Part shown: in pieces, positions 33,595 through 40,631 of the stretch
Layout of the letters: each line of letters starts with the position of its first letter
Position numbering within the stretch: the first letter of the stretch is position 1
DNA from: Streptomyces sp. NBC_00285
GTDB lineage: Bacteria > Actinomycetota > Actinomycetes > Streptomycetales > Streptomycetaceae
Assembly: GCF_036174265.1 (NCBI RefSeq)
Contig: NZ_CP108055.1
Coordinates: forward strand, 3,410,001-3,474,000
Length of the DNA: 64,000 nt
Direction: 5' to 3'
Made by a program: the position numbers and the translations under genes
Notes under the pieces: generated by a model
Databases searched by the model: none
Told to the model about the DNA's origin: nothing
What the model saw: the letters and a program-made list of their open reading frames with translations, nothing else

Positions 33595-33833
33595 CACTGG
33601 CACGTTGCCCGCCTCGGTGACAAGACCTGTGACGGTTCCGAAATGCCACCGACTCCTTGGCCGGACCCCTCCGGAGGGGTTCATCGGCCGGTCGAGCCGA
33701 GGACGGCCCGGAGCGGGAGGCGCGGAGCCACCGCACGACGCGTCCTGGAACCCCGCTCCGGCACGGCGGGGACGTGGGCGGTAACTCCCGTCCGCGACGG
33801 GAAGGCCAACACTCGATGGCCTACAATTAACCG

Positions 33834-33847
33834 TCCATGGAAGATAA
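33834..33847 (+). promoter_or_regulatory. shared motif TCCATGGAAGATAA at the MarR promoter
   Basis: This 14-mer ends 18 nt before the MarR start and overlaps a -10-like GATAAT (33843-33848). The identical 14-mer occurs on the minus strand upstream of the SnoaL-like gene (40347-40360). It is centred on CCATGG, within an imperfect palindrome (8 of 12 pairs). It is a candidate MarR operator. Confidence 0.55.
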
Positions 33848-33865
33848 TTCTTCGGAAGATGAGTA

Positions 33866-34375
33866 ATGGCTGACCTGAAGCGGCTGTACCGGGAGCTGGT
33901 CTCCATGGAGATCGAGCTGTGGAGTGGCATCGAGGGGCGGTTGCGCGCCGAGTACGGCCTGCCACTGACCTCGTTCGAGGTACTGCACCTGCTGTTGCGC
34001 CGGCCCGGGTCCCGGATCCAGGACATCGCCGAGGAGTTCTCCATCACCGTGGGCGGCACCAGCAAGGTGGTCGACCGTCTGGAGTCGACGGGGCTGTGCG
34101 CACGGCGTGCCAATCCCGACGACCGCCGCTCCTCGATCGTCGAGCTGACGCCCGAGGGACGGAAGCTGGTGGACGGGGCACTCAAGGTCTTCGAGGAGGA
34201 GCTGGAACTGCGCATCGGGTCGGTGATTCCCGAGCAGTCCGTACGCGAGGTGACCGCGGTCCTCAGCACGCTGCGGGCGGCCGGACGCGCCCTGGACGCG
34301 GAGCGGAAGGCCGCCGGGCAGACGCCGCTGCCGGACATGCGGGCGCCGAAGCAGCCGGGCCGACCGGCGTCGTGA
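33866..34375 (+). CDS. MarR-family transcriptional regulator
   Basis: A 169-residue winged-helix regulator. The HTH is LTSFEVLHLLLRRPGSRIQDIAEEFSITVGGTSKVVDRLESTGL (about 34-77), and the wing is ARRANPDDRRSSIVELTPEG. The C-terminal helix and a Pro/Lys tail complete it. ATG at 33866 follows GGAAG by 8 nt. A 14-bp motif just upstream is repeated in front of a SnoaL-like gene 6 kb away, where a fragment of a second copy of this gene also lies, so that gene is a likely target besides autoregulation. The ligand is unknown. It is divergent from the GH5 gene. Confidence 0.85.
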   Translation: MADLKRLYRELVSMEIELWSGIEGRLRAEYGLPLTSFEVLHLLLRRPGSRIQDIAEEFSITVGGTSKVVDRLESTGLCARRANPDDRRSSIVELTPEGRKLVDGALKVFEEELELRIGSVIPEQSVREVTAVLSTLRAAGRALDAERKAAGQTPLPDMRAPKQPGRPAS

Positions 34376-34458
34376 GCGACGGACCGCGCGGCGCCTGTGG
34401 GCCGATGGGTCGGGACCGACTCAGGCGTCCGGCCCCGCCGCGTCCGCATGCATGCCGG

Positions 34459-35391
34459 TCAGGGACGCGCCTCCCCCTGGGCGATCTCGATGTCGTGGTG
34501 GAAGTCCACGACGCCCGCCGCTCCGGCGGCGACGGACAGGACCGTGCATGCCGCGAGGAGGAGCGCGGTGGGGCGCTTGGCGCGGGCACGCCCCGGAGAG
34601 GGGGCGAGGAGGGCGGTGACGCGTTGCGGAACCGGGCCGGTGGTCGCCGCGGGTGCGAAGTCCGGGCGGGTGGACGGCGAGGCGTGACAGGCGAGGGCGG
34701 CGCGGGCGATGGCTGTGGCGATCAGGCGCCGGTCGCCGGTGACCTGGGCGGCGGCCTCGTCGGCGGCCCGTTCGGCGGCGAGCCGGATGGTGCTCCGGGT
34801 GGAACGCAGGGCGGGGTGGCAGTGGGCGGCGAGTTCGGCCGCGGCCAGGAAGTAGTGGTGGCCGGACCGGTTGTGGGCGCGTTCGTGGGCGAAGAGGGCC
34901 TCGCGCTCGGCAGGTCCCAGACTGCGCAGCATGGCGGTGGTGACGACGATGCGCTGGGGTCGTCCCGGCAGGGCGTACGCGTCCGGGTGCGGTGAATCGA
35001 CGACGCACAGGTCACCGGCGGCTGGACGGCAGTCGGCCTGTGTGCGGGCGGTGCGGAAGGCGCGGGCCTGCACGAGGGCCGAGCGCCCCAGTGTCCAGGA
35101 ACTGACGGTGAGCACCCCGGTGGCCGCCACGGCGGCGGGGAGGACGAAGTAGTCCGAGGGGGTGCGCAGGGGGTGGACGAGTTCACCGAGGGCGGCGAGG
35201 GCAGGGAGTTTGAGCAGCCCCGTCAGCACCAGGGCGCCGAGCGCGACGACACAGGCTCCGGCCAGTGCCAGGGCCGACGCGGTGAGGACCCACAACGCGG
35301 CCGCAGGGGCCAGCCGGTCGAGGGTCCGTCGGGCCAGCGCGGGCGCGAGGAAGGGCAGGATCAACGGTACGAGCAGCAGGGCGGTCGTCAT
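34459..35391 (-). CDS. M56-family (BlaR1-like) membrane metallopeptidase
   Basis: A 310-residue membrane protein with transmembrane helices near 1-20, 30-60 and 85-105, and a last one near the C-terminus. The zinc motif HERAH lies in EREALFAHERAHNRSGHHYFL, with a third ligand Glu in AAERAADEAA downstream, as in M48/M56 peptidases. It lacks the penicillin-binding sensor domain of BlaR1, as most actinobacterial M56 proteins do. Its start overlaps the BlaI-like gene by 4 bp, and the pair would form a protease-repressor switch in which the peptidase inactivates the repressor. The inducing signal is unknown. Confidence 0.8.
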   Translation of the reverse strand: MTTALLLVPLILPFLAPALARRTLDRLAPAAALWVLTASALALAGACVVALGALVLTGLLKLPALAALGELVHPLRTPSDYFVLPAAVAATGVLTVSSWTLGRSALVQARAFRTARTQADCRPAAGDLCVVDSPHPDAYALPGRPQRIVVTTAMLRSLGPAEREALFAHERAHNRSGHHYFLAAAELAAHCHPALRSTRSTIRLAAERAADEAAAQVTGDRRLIATAIARAALACHASPSTRPDFAPAATTGPVPQRVTALLAPSPGRARAKRPTALLLAACTVLSVAAGAAGVVDFHHDIEIAQGEARP

Positions 35392-35759
35392 CGCTCGTCC
35401 CCTTCGAGAAGTCGGCGCAGATGTTCCTCGTCGCCGGGACTGAGCTGGGCGACGAAGCGGGCCAGGACCGTCTCCCGGTCGGTGTCCCGGTCGAGCTCGG
35501 TGTGCATGCGGCGAGCAGTCAGCCCGGGGGCGTCCTGCACAGGGGAATAGGCATAGCCGCGCCCCTCGCGCTCACGGCTGACGACGCCCTTCTCGTGGAG
35601 GCGGGTCAATATCGTCGTCACCGTCGTCCGGGCCAGGCCCGAGCCGAGTTCGACCTGCACCCGTCCAGGTGTGAGCGGGGCCCCGGCGGCCCACAGCGCG
35701 GCCATGACGGCGGCCTCGAGCTCACCGGCCGGCCGCCTCTCATCCCTCGAGTCGGTCAT
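35388..35759 (-). CDS. BlaI/MecI/CopY-family transcriptional repressor
   Basis: A 123-residue repressor: a winged helix (ELEAAVMAALWAAGAPLTPGRVQVELGSGLARTTVTTILTRLHEKGVVSREREGRGYAYSPV, about 14-72) and a short dimerisation tail (DEEHLRRLLEGDE). ATG at 35759 is preferred because GAGGA lies 8 nt upstream; ATG at 35774 would add five residues. It is the first gene of a two-gene operon with the M56 peptidase (ATGA overlap). Two inverted repeats of the GTCTAC...GTAGAC type lie 25-61 bp upstream, the expected autoregulatory operators. Confidence 0.85.
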   Translation of the reverse strand: MTDSRDERRPAGELEAAVMAALWAAGAPLTPGRVQVELGSGLARTTVTTILTRLHEKGVVSREREGRGYAYSPVQDAPGLTARRMHTELDRDTDRETVLARFVAQLSPGDEEHLRRLLEGDER

Positions 35760-35783
35760 GGGAACGTTCCTCATTCCGCCATC

Positions 35784-35801
35784 GTCTACAGTTCAGTAGA
35801 C
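35784..35801. promoter_or_regulatory. BlaI-type operator 1
   Basis: GTCTAC-N6-GTAGAC, a perfect 6-bp inverted repeat upstream of the BlaI-like gene, of the TAC...GTA type recognised by this family. Confidence 0.7.
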
Positions 35802-35802
35802 C

Positions 35803-35820
35803 GTCTACAGAACTGTAGTC
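35803..35820. promoter_or_regulatory. BlaI-type operator 2
   Basis: GTCTACAG-AA-CTGTAGTC, with 7 of 8 arm positions paired. Its centre is 19 bp from that of operator 1, so two dimers could bind side by side. It also lies 75 bp upstream of the divergent small membrane protein gene. Confidence 0.7.
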
Positions 35821-35894
35821 GGTTGTTGGATGCCGCCGTGTGACCGTTTCGCCGCGTCCGACAGTCCGGAAGAACGACGAAGGGGCTCCCGACG

Positions 35895-36128
35895 ATGACC
35901 ACAGCCACGCACCTATCGTCGCAGCTCGTTGTGAATGCGCTGGATGTCCCGTCGCTGCTGCCGGCCGTCGGTGCACCGGGTGTGGGTGTGGTGCTGTCCG
36001 CCGGGGCGGGGCTGCTGATCGGCTTCTTCGCCCGTAGCGCTCCAGCGGTGGCCCGGTCGCTGATTCCGGTCGCCTCCGAGGCGCACCGCTCACGCCGGGC
36101 CGCACAGCCGATGGAGGCACGCCGATGA
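35895..36128 (+). CDS. small membrane protein of unknown function, 77 aa
   Basis: I do not recognise a family. One clear hydrophobic segment (APGVGVVLSAGAGLLIGFFARSAP, about 27-50) suggests a single transmembrane helix with a basic C-terminal tail. The ATG is preceded by GAAGGGG at about 10 nt. Its stop overlaps the ATG of the first PAP2 gene by 4 bp, so it is the first gene of an operon with the two phosphatases and the response regulator. BlaI operators lie between it and the divergent repressor gene, so it may be under BlaI control too. Confidence 0.65.
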   Translation: MTTATHLSSQLVVNALDVPSLLPAVGAPGVGVVLSAGAGLLIGFFARSAPAVARSLIPVASEAHRSRRAAQPMEARR

Positions 36129-36733
36129 TCCTCGCCCTTGACGGCTCCTCGATCGACGGCACGGCCTACACCGACGTGGTGGGTCTCGCCCGGCACTCCC
36201 CCGCTTGGCTGGACGACGCGGTGTCGGCGTGGTCGACGTACGGACTCGCCTTCTTCGCGGTGCTCATGACCATCGGCTGGTGGCACTCCCGGCGTGTGGG
36301 CGCCACCGCCTCGGTGACGGCGCTCGCCGTACCGTTCGTCGTGGTCCTGGCCTTTGGGGTGGACAGCGTGCTGAAGGTGCTGGTGCGTGAGGACCGGCCC
36401 TGCCAGAGCCTGCGGGTTACCACGCTGGAGGCGTGTCCGGCGCCCGGCGACTGGTCCTTCCCCAGCAACCACGCGGCCATCGCCGCCGCGGCAGCCGTCG
36501 CCCTGCTGTTCGTCTCCCGCCGGCTCGGGGTGGTGGCTGTGGTGGCCGCCGCCGCGATGGCGGTCTCTCGGGTCTGGGTCGGCGCGCACTACCCGCACGA
36601 CGTGCTGGCAGGGTGCGTGGTGGGCGCGCTCACCGTGCTGCTCACCAGGTCCGCCCTGCGCAGGTGCGCGGAGGCCGTCGCCCTGCGGCTCGCGGCCACC
36701 CGCCTGCGTCCACTGCTGGCGGTGGGGTCATGA
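36125..36733 (+). CDS. PAP2-family membrane phosphatase (first of two)
   Basis: A 202-residue membrane protein with five or six transmembrane helices and a complete PAP2 signature: KVLVREDRP (motif 1), FPSNHA (motif 2) and SRVWVGAHYPHDV (motif 3), whose two histidines and Arg form the catalytic site. Such enzymes remove phosphate from lipid carriers such as undecaprenyl pyrophosphate or phosphatidic acid, with the active site facing outward. It overlaps the small membrane protein before it and the second PAP2 gene after it by 4 bp each, so all are co-translated. Confidence 0.85.
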   Translation: MILALDGSSIDGTAYTDVVGLARHSPAWLDDAVSAWSTYGLAFFAVLMTIGWWHSRRVGATASVTALAVPFVVVLAFGVDSVLKVLVREDRPCQSLRVTTLEACPAPGDWSFPSNHAAIAAAAAVALLFVSRRLGVVAVVAAAAMAVSRVWVGAHYPHDVLAGCVVGALTVLLTRSALRRCAEAVALRLAATRLRPLLAVGS

Positions 36734-37575
36734 AGCGCGGCGACATCACCGAACTGGCCGGCAGCTGCGGTCTCGGCGCGTGGACGGCGCTCGGCGTACT
36801 GACCATGGGTGTGGTGGGACACGACGGCATACCGCTGTTCGCGGACGGCGACCTGCTGTCGTGGTCCGTCGGCCACCGGCCCGAGGTGGCAGTGGCGTTC
36901 GCCCGCGGACTGACCGCCACCGGAACCGGCGTCATCCCGTTCGCGCTGGCCGCTCTGGCCGGAGTCGTCATCGGGCGCACCCTCAGGCAACGCACGCTGG
37001 CAGCCGTACTCTGCATGACCTGCCTCGGGGCGGGCCAGGCACTGCGGTACGCGGTGATGGCGTCGGTCACCCGACCACGGCCACCCCGCGCGGACTGGGA
37101 CACACATGCCTCGGGATGGGCCTTCCCGTCCGGTCACTCCACCACCGCGGCCGTCACCGCGGGGCTGCTGATCATCGCTGTCTGTGTGCGGGGGCCGCGC
37201 GGCAGGATCCCGCTGATCCTGATCATCGGCGGCTGGGGCGCTTCGGTGGGGCTGACCCGCGTCTACCTCGGGGTGCACTGGTTCACCGACGTCGTCGGCG
37301 GCTGGCTGTTCGCCCTCGGCTGGCTGGGAGTGTGCATGTACGCCGTGGCCCGCCGACTGCCGGAGCGATGGACGCCCCGCACCTCCGACCCGGACACATC
37401 GCCCGGAACAACAGAGGCGACGGGCACCACCGACAGGCGGACGGATCCGGACACATCGCTCGGAACAACAAAAGCGACGGGCACCACCGACAGGCGGACG
37501 GATCCGGCACGAGAACAGGGGAAGCATGGTGCGCCAGAGGATTCTCGTCATCGAGGACGATCACGCCCTGCGTGA
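36730..37575 (+). CDS. PAP2-family membrane phosphatase (second) with repeated C-terminal tail
   Basis: A 281-residue protein: six transmembrane helices and PAP2 motifs VTRPRPP (motif 1, shortened), FPSGHST (motif 2) and TRVYLGVHWFTDV (motif 3). It differs from its neighbour by a hydrophilic tail of about 70 residues, in which a 19-residue unit (PDTSPGTTEATGTTDRRTD and a near copy) is repeated in tandem. The last 50 bp overlap the response-regulator gene in another frame. The tail looks like a recent duplication rather than a functional domain. Lipid or prenyl phosphatase activity is inferred. Confidence 0.8.
   Translation: MKRGDITELAGSCGLGAWTALGVLTMGVVGHDGIPLFADGDLLSWSVGHRPEVAVAFARGLTATGTGVIPFALAALAGVVIGRTLRQRTLAAVLCMTCLGAGQALRYAVMASVTRPRPPRADWDTHASGWAFPSGHSTTAAVTAGLLIIAVCVRGPRGRIPLILIIGGWGASVGLTRVYLGVHWFTDVVGGWLFALGWLGVCMYAVARRLPERWTPRTSDPDTSPGTTEATGTTDRRTDPDTSLGTTKATGTTDRRTDPAREQGKHGAPEDSRHRGRSRPA
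37390..37503 (+). repeat. two tandem copies of a 57-bp unit
   Basis: Units at 37390-37446 and 37447-37503 differ at only a few bases. Each is 19 codons long, so the PAP2 frame is kept. The second copy ends 22 bp before the start codon of the response regulator. Confidence 0.85.
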
Positions 37576-38191
37576 CGTCCTGATGCGGGGACTGCGCGAG
37601 GAGGACTTCGACACCGTGCCCGCGCCGGACGGCGCCACCGCCCTGCGGCTGGCCACCACCGACGTCTGTGCCGCCGTGCTCGACATCGGCCTGCCCGACG
37701 CCGACGGGCGGGACGTGTGCCAGGCGATGCGCGCCAACGGATTCCTGTCCCCCGTCATCTTCCTGACCGCCCATCACAGGCTGACCGACCGGCTGTCCGG
37801 GTTCTCGGCCGGAGGCGACGACTACCTGACCAAACCCTTCCACCTCACCGAACTCGCCGCCCGCCTGCGAGCAGCCCTGAAACGGGCCGCCCCGCCGCCC
37901 GCCACCCCAGCGGGAGACCTGGCACTGGACGCCGTCCGACACATGGTCACCGTGCGGGGTGTCCGGGTCGACCTCACACCGACCGAGTTCCGCCTGCTCG
38001 CCGCGCTCATGGCGGCCTCCGGCGGCATCGTGAGCCGCCGCGAACTGGTCCGGGCGGGCTGGCCCGAGGGCGCCCAGGTCCACGACAACACCCTCGACCA
38101 GTACCTGACCCGACTGCGCCGCAAGCTCCGCGCGGCCGGCAGCGACCGGACGATCGGCACGGCCCGTGGGATCGGCCACCGCCTGTCATGA
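37526..38191 (+). CDS. OmpR/PhoB-family response regulator
   Basis: A 221-residue regulator: a receiver domain with EDD (10-12), phospho-acceptor Asp53 in AVLDIGLPDADG, Thr in IFLTAHH and Lys in DDYLTKPFHLTEL; then a winged-helix DNA-binding domain (VDLTPTEFRLLAALMAASGGIVSRRELVRAGWPEG, TLDQYLTRLRRKL). ATG at 37526 has GGGGAAG 2-5 nt upstream and lies within the end of the PAP2 gene. Its natural partner, the kinase immediately downstream, is broken, so the regulator may be an orphan or respond to another kinase. The membrane-phosphatase genes in the same operon are possible targets. Confidence 0.85.
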   Translation: MVRQRILVIEDDHALRDVLMRGLREEDFDTVPAPDGATALRLATTDVCAAVLDIGLPDADGRDVCQAMRANGFLSPVIFLTAHHRLTDRLSGFSAGGDDYLTKPFHLTELAARLRAALKRAAPPPATPAGDLALDAVRHMVTVRGVRVDLTPTEFRLLAALMAASGGIVSRRELVRAGWPEGAQVHDNTLDQYLTRLRRKLRAAGSDRTIGTARGIGHRLS

Positions 38192-38745
38192 GCGGTATCC
38201 GCCACCCATCACGACCGGCCGGCACCCCGCACACTGCGCGGCCGGCTCTCCCTCGTGGCCCTCACCACGGCCACCCTGTTGATGCTGGTCCTCACCATCG
38301 CCTTCAACGCAGTGGCCGGGCACCGCGGAGGTCCTGCCCACGTCGCGACGCCTCGCCCGACTCCTGGTCGCGCGGCCGTTTGACGTTGACCACCGACGAT
38401 CCGCATCTGGAAGTCGGAGTGCCACCCGGCCTCCTCGAACGCATCGTCAGCCCGCTCCTCGCCAACGCCTGCCGCTACGCCCGCTCCGGCATCACCGTTC
38501 GCGTCTGCCGCACACCCGACGGCGTGCGCATCGACATCACCGACGACGGCCCCGGCGTACCGCCCCCGTTCGCCGCCCGGCTCTTCGAACCGGGCCGACG
38601 GGCCGATCCCGGCGACGGACATCCCGGAGCGGGCCTCGGGCCGCCGCCGGCGAGACGCCTCGCCCGCTCCGCCGACGGCGAGGTGACGTACGACCCCGGA
38701 CACACACCAGGGGCACGGTTCGTGGTCAGTCTCCCGGCCGGGTGA
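38188..38745 (+). pseudogene. remnant of an OmpR-type sensor histidine kinase
   Basis: The ATG overlaps the response-regulator stop by 4 bp as in a normal pair. The first membrane helix (LRGRLSLVALTTATLLMLVLTIAFNAV) is readable only in a second frame from about 38225 to 38345, and the ATPase domain (LLANACRYA N-box, DDGPGV, then GAGLG followed by an odd PPP) is in the original frame from about 38380. The extracellular sensor, HAMP region and the phospho-acceptor histidine helix are missing. At least one frameshift and one large internal deletion are needed, so the kinase is dead. Confidence 0.8.
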
Positions 38746-38780
38746 CAGCCGCCCCGCTCGGTGCGCATCACGGCGTCACG

Positions 38781-39572
38781 TCACGGCGTCACGTCACGTC
38801 GGATGTCCTTGCGGGAGACGGCCAGATAGCCGACGAAGCCGAGAATGGCCACGGTCCAGGACAACGTGACCGGCCCCAGGCCCAGATCGAGTCCGCCCCG
38901 CTGACGTCCGACGGCCATCCAGTCGGCGACGGAGGCACCGAGCGGGCGGGTGATGACGTAGGCGGCCCAGAACGCGGCGACCGCGTTCAGACTGCCCCAG
39001 CGGTGGGCGACGGCCGGAACCGCGATCGCGGCGGTGAACAGGACTGCGGAGCCCAGGTATCCGAGGCCGATCGTGGCGGTGAGATCCCCCGCGGCGGTGC
39101 CCAGCGCGAAGGTCGCCAGCACGGCGGCCCAGTAGAAGACCTCGCGGCGCCGGGTGTGGATGCTGTGGATGGACAGGGTGCGTTCGCTGCGGTACCAGAG
39201 GGCGAAGACTGCGGCCAGCACGGCCATGAAGAACGGTGTCGACAGGGTGTACGGCACACCGAGGCCGACATGCAGCACGTCGGCGGCCATCGTGCCGAAC
39301 ACGCTGACCATGACGATCGCCGTCCAGTAGATCCAGGCCACATACCGGCGCGCGGTGAACTGGATCGCCAGGGCGACCGACAGGGCGATGCCGCCGAGGC
39401 CGACCGCCGGGATCGGGCCGAGGAGGTGGGCGAGCCAGTCCGATGCCGTCTCGCCCATCCCCGTGGTCAGCACTTTGATGATCCAGAAGTAGACGGTCAC
39501 CTCCGGCACCTTGCTCGCCGCGTGACGTACGTGGCGCAGGGGTTGGTTGTGCGTGAGGTGATCTGTTGTCAT
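38781..39572 (-). CDS. COG4705-type membrane protein
   Basis: A 263-residue integral membrane protein with about eight transmembrane helices, arranged as two similar halves: SKVPEVTVYFWIIKVLTTGMGETASDWL opens the first, and a second ATFALGTAAGDLTATIGLGYL segment opens the other. This is a family of uncharacterised membrane-anchored proteins often found beside two-component systems. A conserved GETASD/GTAAGD motif in membrane helices suggests a transport or binding role, but the function is unknown. The start at 39572 lacks a clear RBS. It converges on the dead kinase. A second, truncated copy lies at 53993-54262. Confidence 0.7.
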   Translation of the reverse strand: MTTDHLTHNQPLRHVRHAASKVPEVTVYFWIIKVLTTGMGETASDWLAHLLGPIPAVGLGGIALSVALAIQFTARRYVAWIYWTAIVMVSVFGTMAADVLHVGLGVPYTLSTPFFMAVLAAVFALWYRSERTLSIHSIHTRRREVFYWAAVLATFALGTAAGDLTATIGLGYLGSAVLFTAAIAVPAVAHRWGSLNAVAAFWAAYVITRPLGASVADWMAVGRQRGGLDLGLGPVTLSWTVAILGFVGYLAVSRKDIRRDVTP

Positions 39573-39859
39573 GGCGGCACGATGGCATGACGCCCGACGG
39601 TTGCCCCAGCCCCTTTTGCCAGAGTTTTGACGCCCCTGGTACACGAGTTGCCCCGGACCCGTCCGAGCCTGAACACAACCTGAACGTCGTGGCCGATCAG
39701 TTGGTCAACGACAGGCGCCCGGTGTACAAGCCATGGTCAAACGGTCGGTGATTCCCGAGTCAGTACGCGAGGTGACCGCGGCCCTCAACACACTGCGGGC
39801 GGCCGGGCACGCCCTGGACGCGGAGCGGAACCCCGCCGGGCAGACGGGACTTTCGCGCC
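39573..39859. other. intergenic region with MarR remnant
   Basis: 287 bp between the COG4705-type gene and the SnoaL-like gene. The right half is the MarR fragment listed separately; the left half carries the promoter of the COG4705-type gene and no other recognisable sequence. Confidence 0.5.
39743..39846 (+). pseudogene. 3' fragment of a MarR-family gene
   Basis: These 104 bp closely match 34218-34324 of the intact MarR gene, apart from scattered substitutions and one 3-bp deletion. They encode SVIPESVREVTAALNTLRAAG and following residues against SVIPEQSVREVTAVLSTLRAAG in the intact protein. Nothing of the DNA-binding domain is present, and the frame has no plausible start, so this is the tail of a lost second MarR gene. 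It ends 13 bp before the stop of the convergent SnoaL-like gene. Confidence 0.85.
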
Positions 39860-40252
39860 CTAGCCCCAGAAGGTGTCCTCGGCGGCCGGGTCGGCGGAGA
39901 AGAGCCACATCTCGGCGATCCTGCCGTTCTCGATGCGCAGGAGGTCGACGCCGTCCATGCTCATCGACGCGTCGTCGCGGCTGCCGGTGAAGTGGATGGT
40001 GGCGGTGACCAGGTCGCCGTTGCCCATGAGGGTGTGGATCTTGTCGATGGCGAAGGTGCCGCGGCTGGCCTCCATCATCCCGCCGAGCATCTGGAAGACG
40101 GCGCCCTGCCCCTTGTGCTCGCCGGAGAACCGGTTCGCGCCGGGCTGGTGCCAGACGATGTCGACGTCGAGGAGTTCACCGAGAGCGGCCATGTCTCCGG
40201 TCTGGACGGCCTGGAAGTAGGTGCGGGCGATGTCGATGTTCGAGCTGGTCAT
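39860..40252 (-). CDS. SnoaL-like / NTF2-fold protein
   Basis: A 130-residue single-domain protein with the SnoaL/NTF2-like fold: an N-terminal helix (NIDIARTYFQAVQTGDMAALGELLDVDIVWHQPG), then alternating strands with VTATIHFTGS and GVDLLRIENGRIAEMWLFS. The pocket Asp/His pair (DIVWHQ) is seen in enzymes and binding proteins of the family; the substrate is unknown. ATG at 40252 has GAGGAGC 8 nt upstream. Its long upstream region contains the 14-bp motif also found at the MarR promoter, and a fragment of a MarR gene lies just beyond its 3' end. Confidence 0.8.
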   Translation of the reverse strand: MTSSNIDIARTYFQAVQTGDMAALGELLDVDIVWHQPGANRFSGEHKGQGAVFQMLGGMMEASRGTFAIDKIHTLMGNGDLVTATIHFTGSRDDASMSMDGVDLLRIENGRIAEMWLFSADPAAEDTFWG

Positions 40253-40631
40253 GTCGCGTGCTCCTCGGGTTCGTACGGACCGACAGGGCCTGCCTGCTGG
40301 AGCAGGCAAGCGCGGCCTCGGGTGAGCCGCCCACCCAGCCAACCATTTATCTTCCATGGAATCAACTTCCAGAGAATATTGTTCCACGTGATGCAGGCTT
40401 GGCATCCGGTCGCCTCACCCGCGCAGAGCACAGGAACGAGGCCGGCCCGGGCGCAGGCGGCCTGCAGCAGAGAGGAAGCCCGTCATGGAACCGGCCGGCC
40501 GCCCTTGAAGCCTCGGGGCCGGCGCGTAACAGGTGTGTGAGATCTGTCCGTTCGGGTTCGCCGACAGAGCGGTTACGACGATCACCAGGAGAGAATGATG
40601 TGTGAGGGGATTGTAAAGACAGGGGGCAACT
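40253..40631. other. divergent intergenic region between SnoaL-like and second LAL genes
   Basis: 379 bp. It holds the shared motif (40347-40360) in an AT-rich patch (40340-40395) for the SnoaL-like gene. Near the other end, ATGATG at 40595 has a strong RBS (AGGAGAG) but opens a frame unrelated to the LAL protein; it may be a short upstream reading frame. Confidence 0.5.
40347..40360 (-). promoter_or_regulatory. shared motif TCCATGGAAGATAA upstream of SnoaL-like gene
   Basis: On the minus strand this is identical over 14 bases to 33834-33847 at the MarR promoter. Here the central TTCCATGGAA is a perfect 10-bp palindrome. It lies about 95 bp before the start codon and is a candidate operator for the MarR protein. 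Confidence 0.55.

Larger units (their letters stand above)
33460..33865. other. divergent intergenic region between GH5 and MarR genes
   Basis: 406 bp holding the promoters of both genes. It contains a perfect 30-bp palindrome (33565-33594) and, next to the MarR start, the motif shared with the SnoaL-like gene. I see no convincing gene in it. Confidence 0.6.

Noticed and set aside
38746..38800. Repeated GGCGTCACGTCAC as a regulatory repeat
   Set aside because: Two short copies overlap the stop codon region of the COG4705-type gene; it is probably a local slippage product.
40357..40366. TGGAATCAAC shared with 48067-48076 before the fructan operon
   Set aside because: A 10-mer shared between two intergenic regions can arise by chance, and the genes have no other link.
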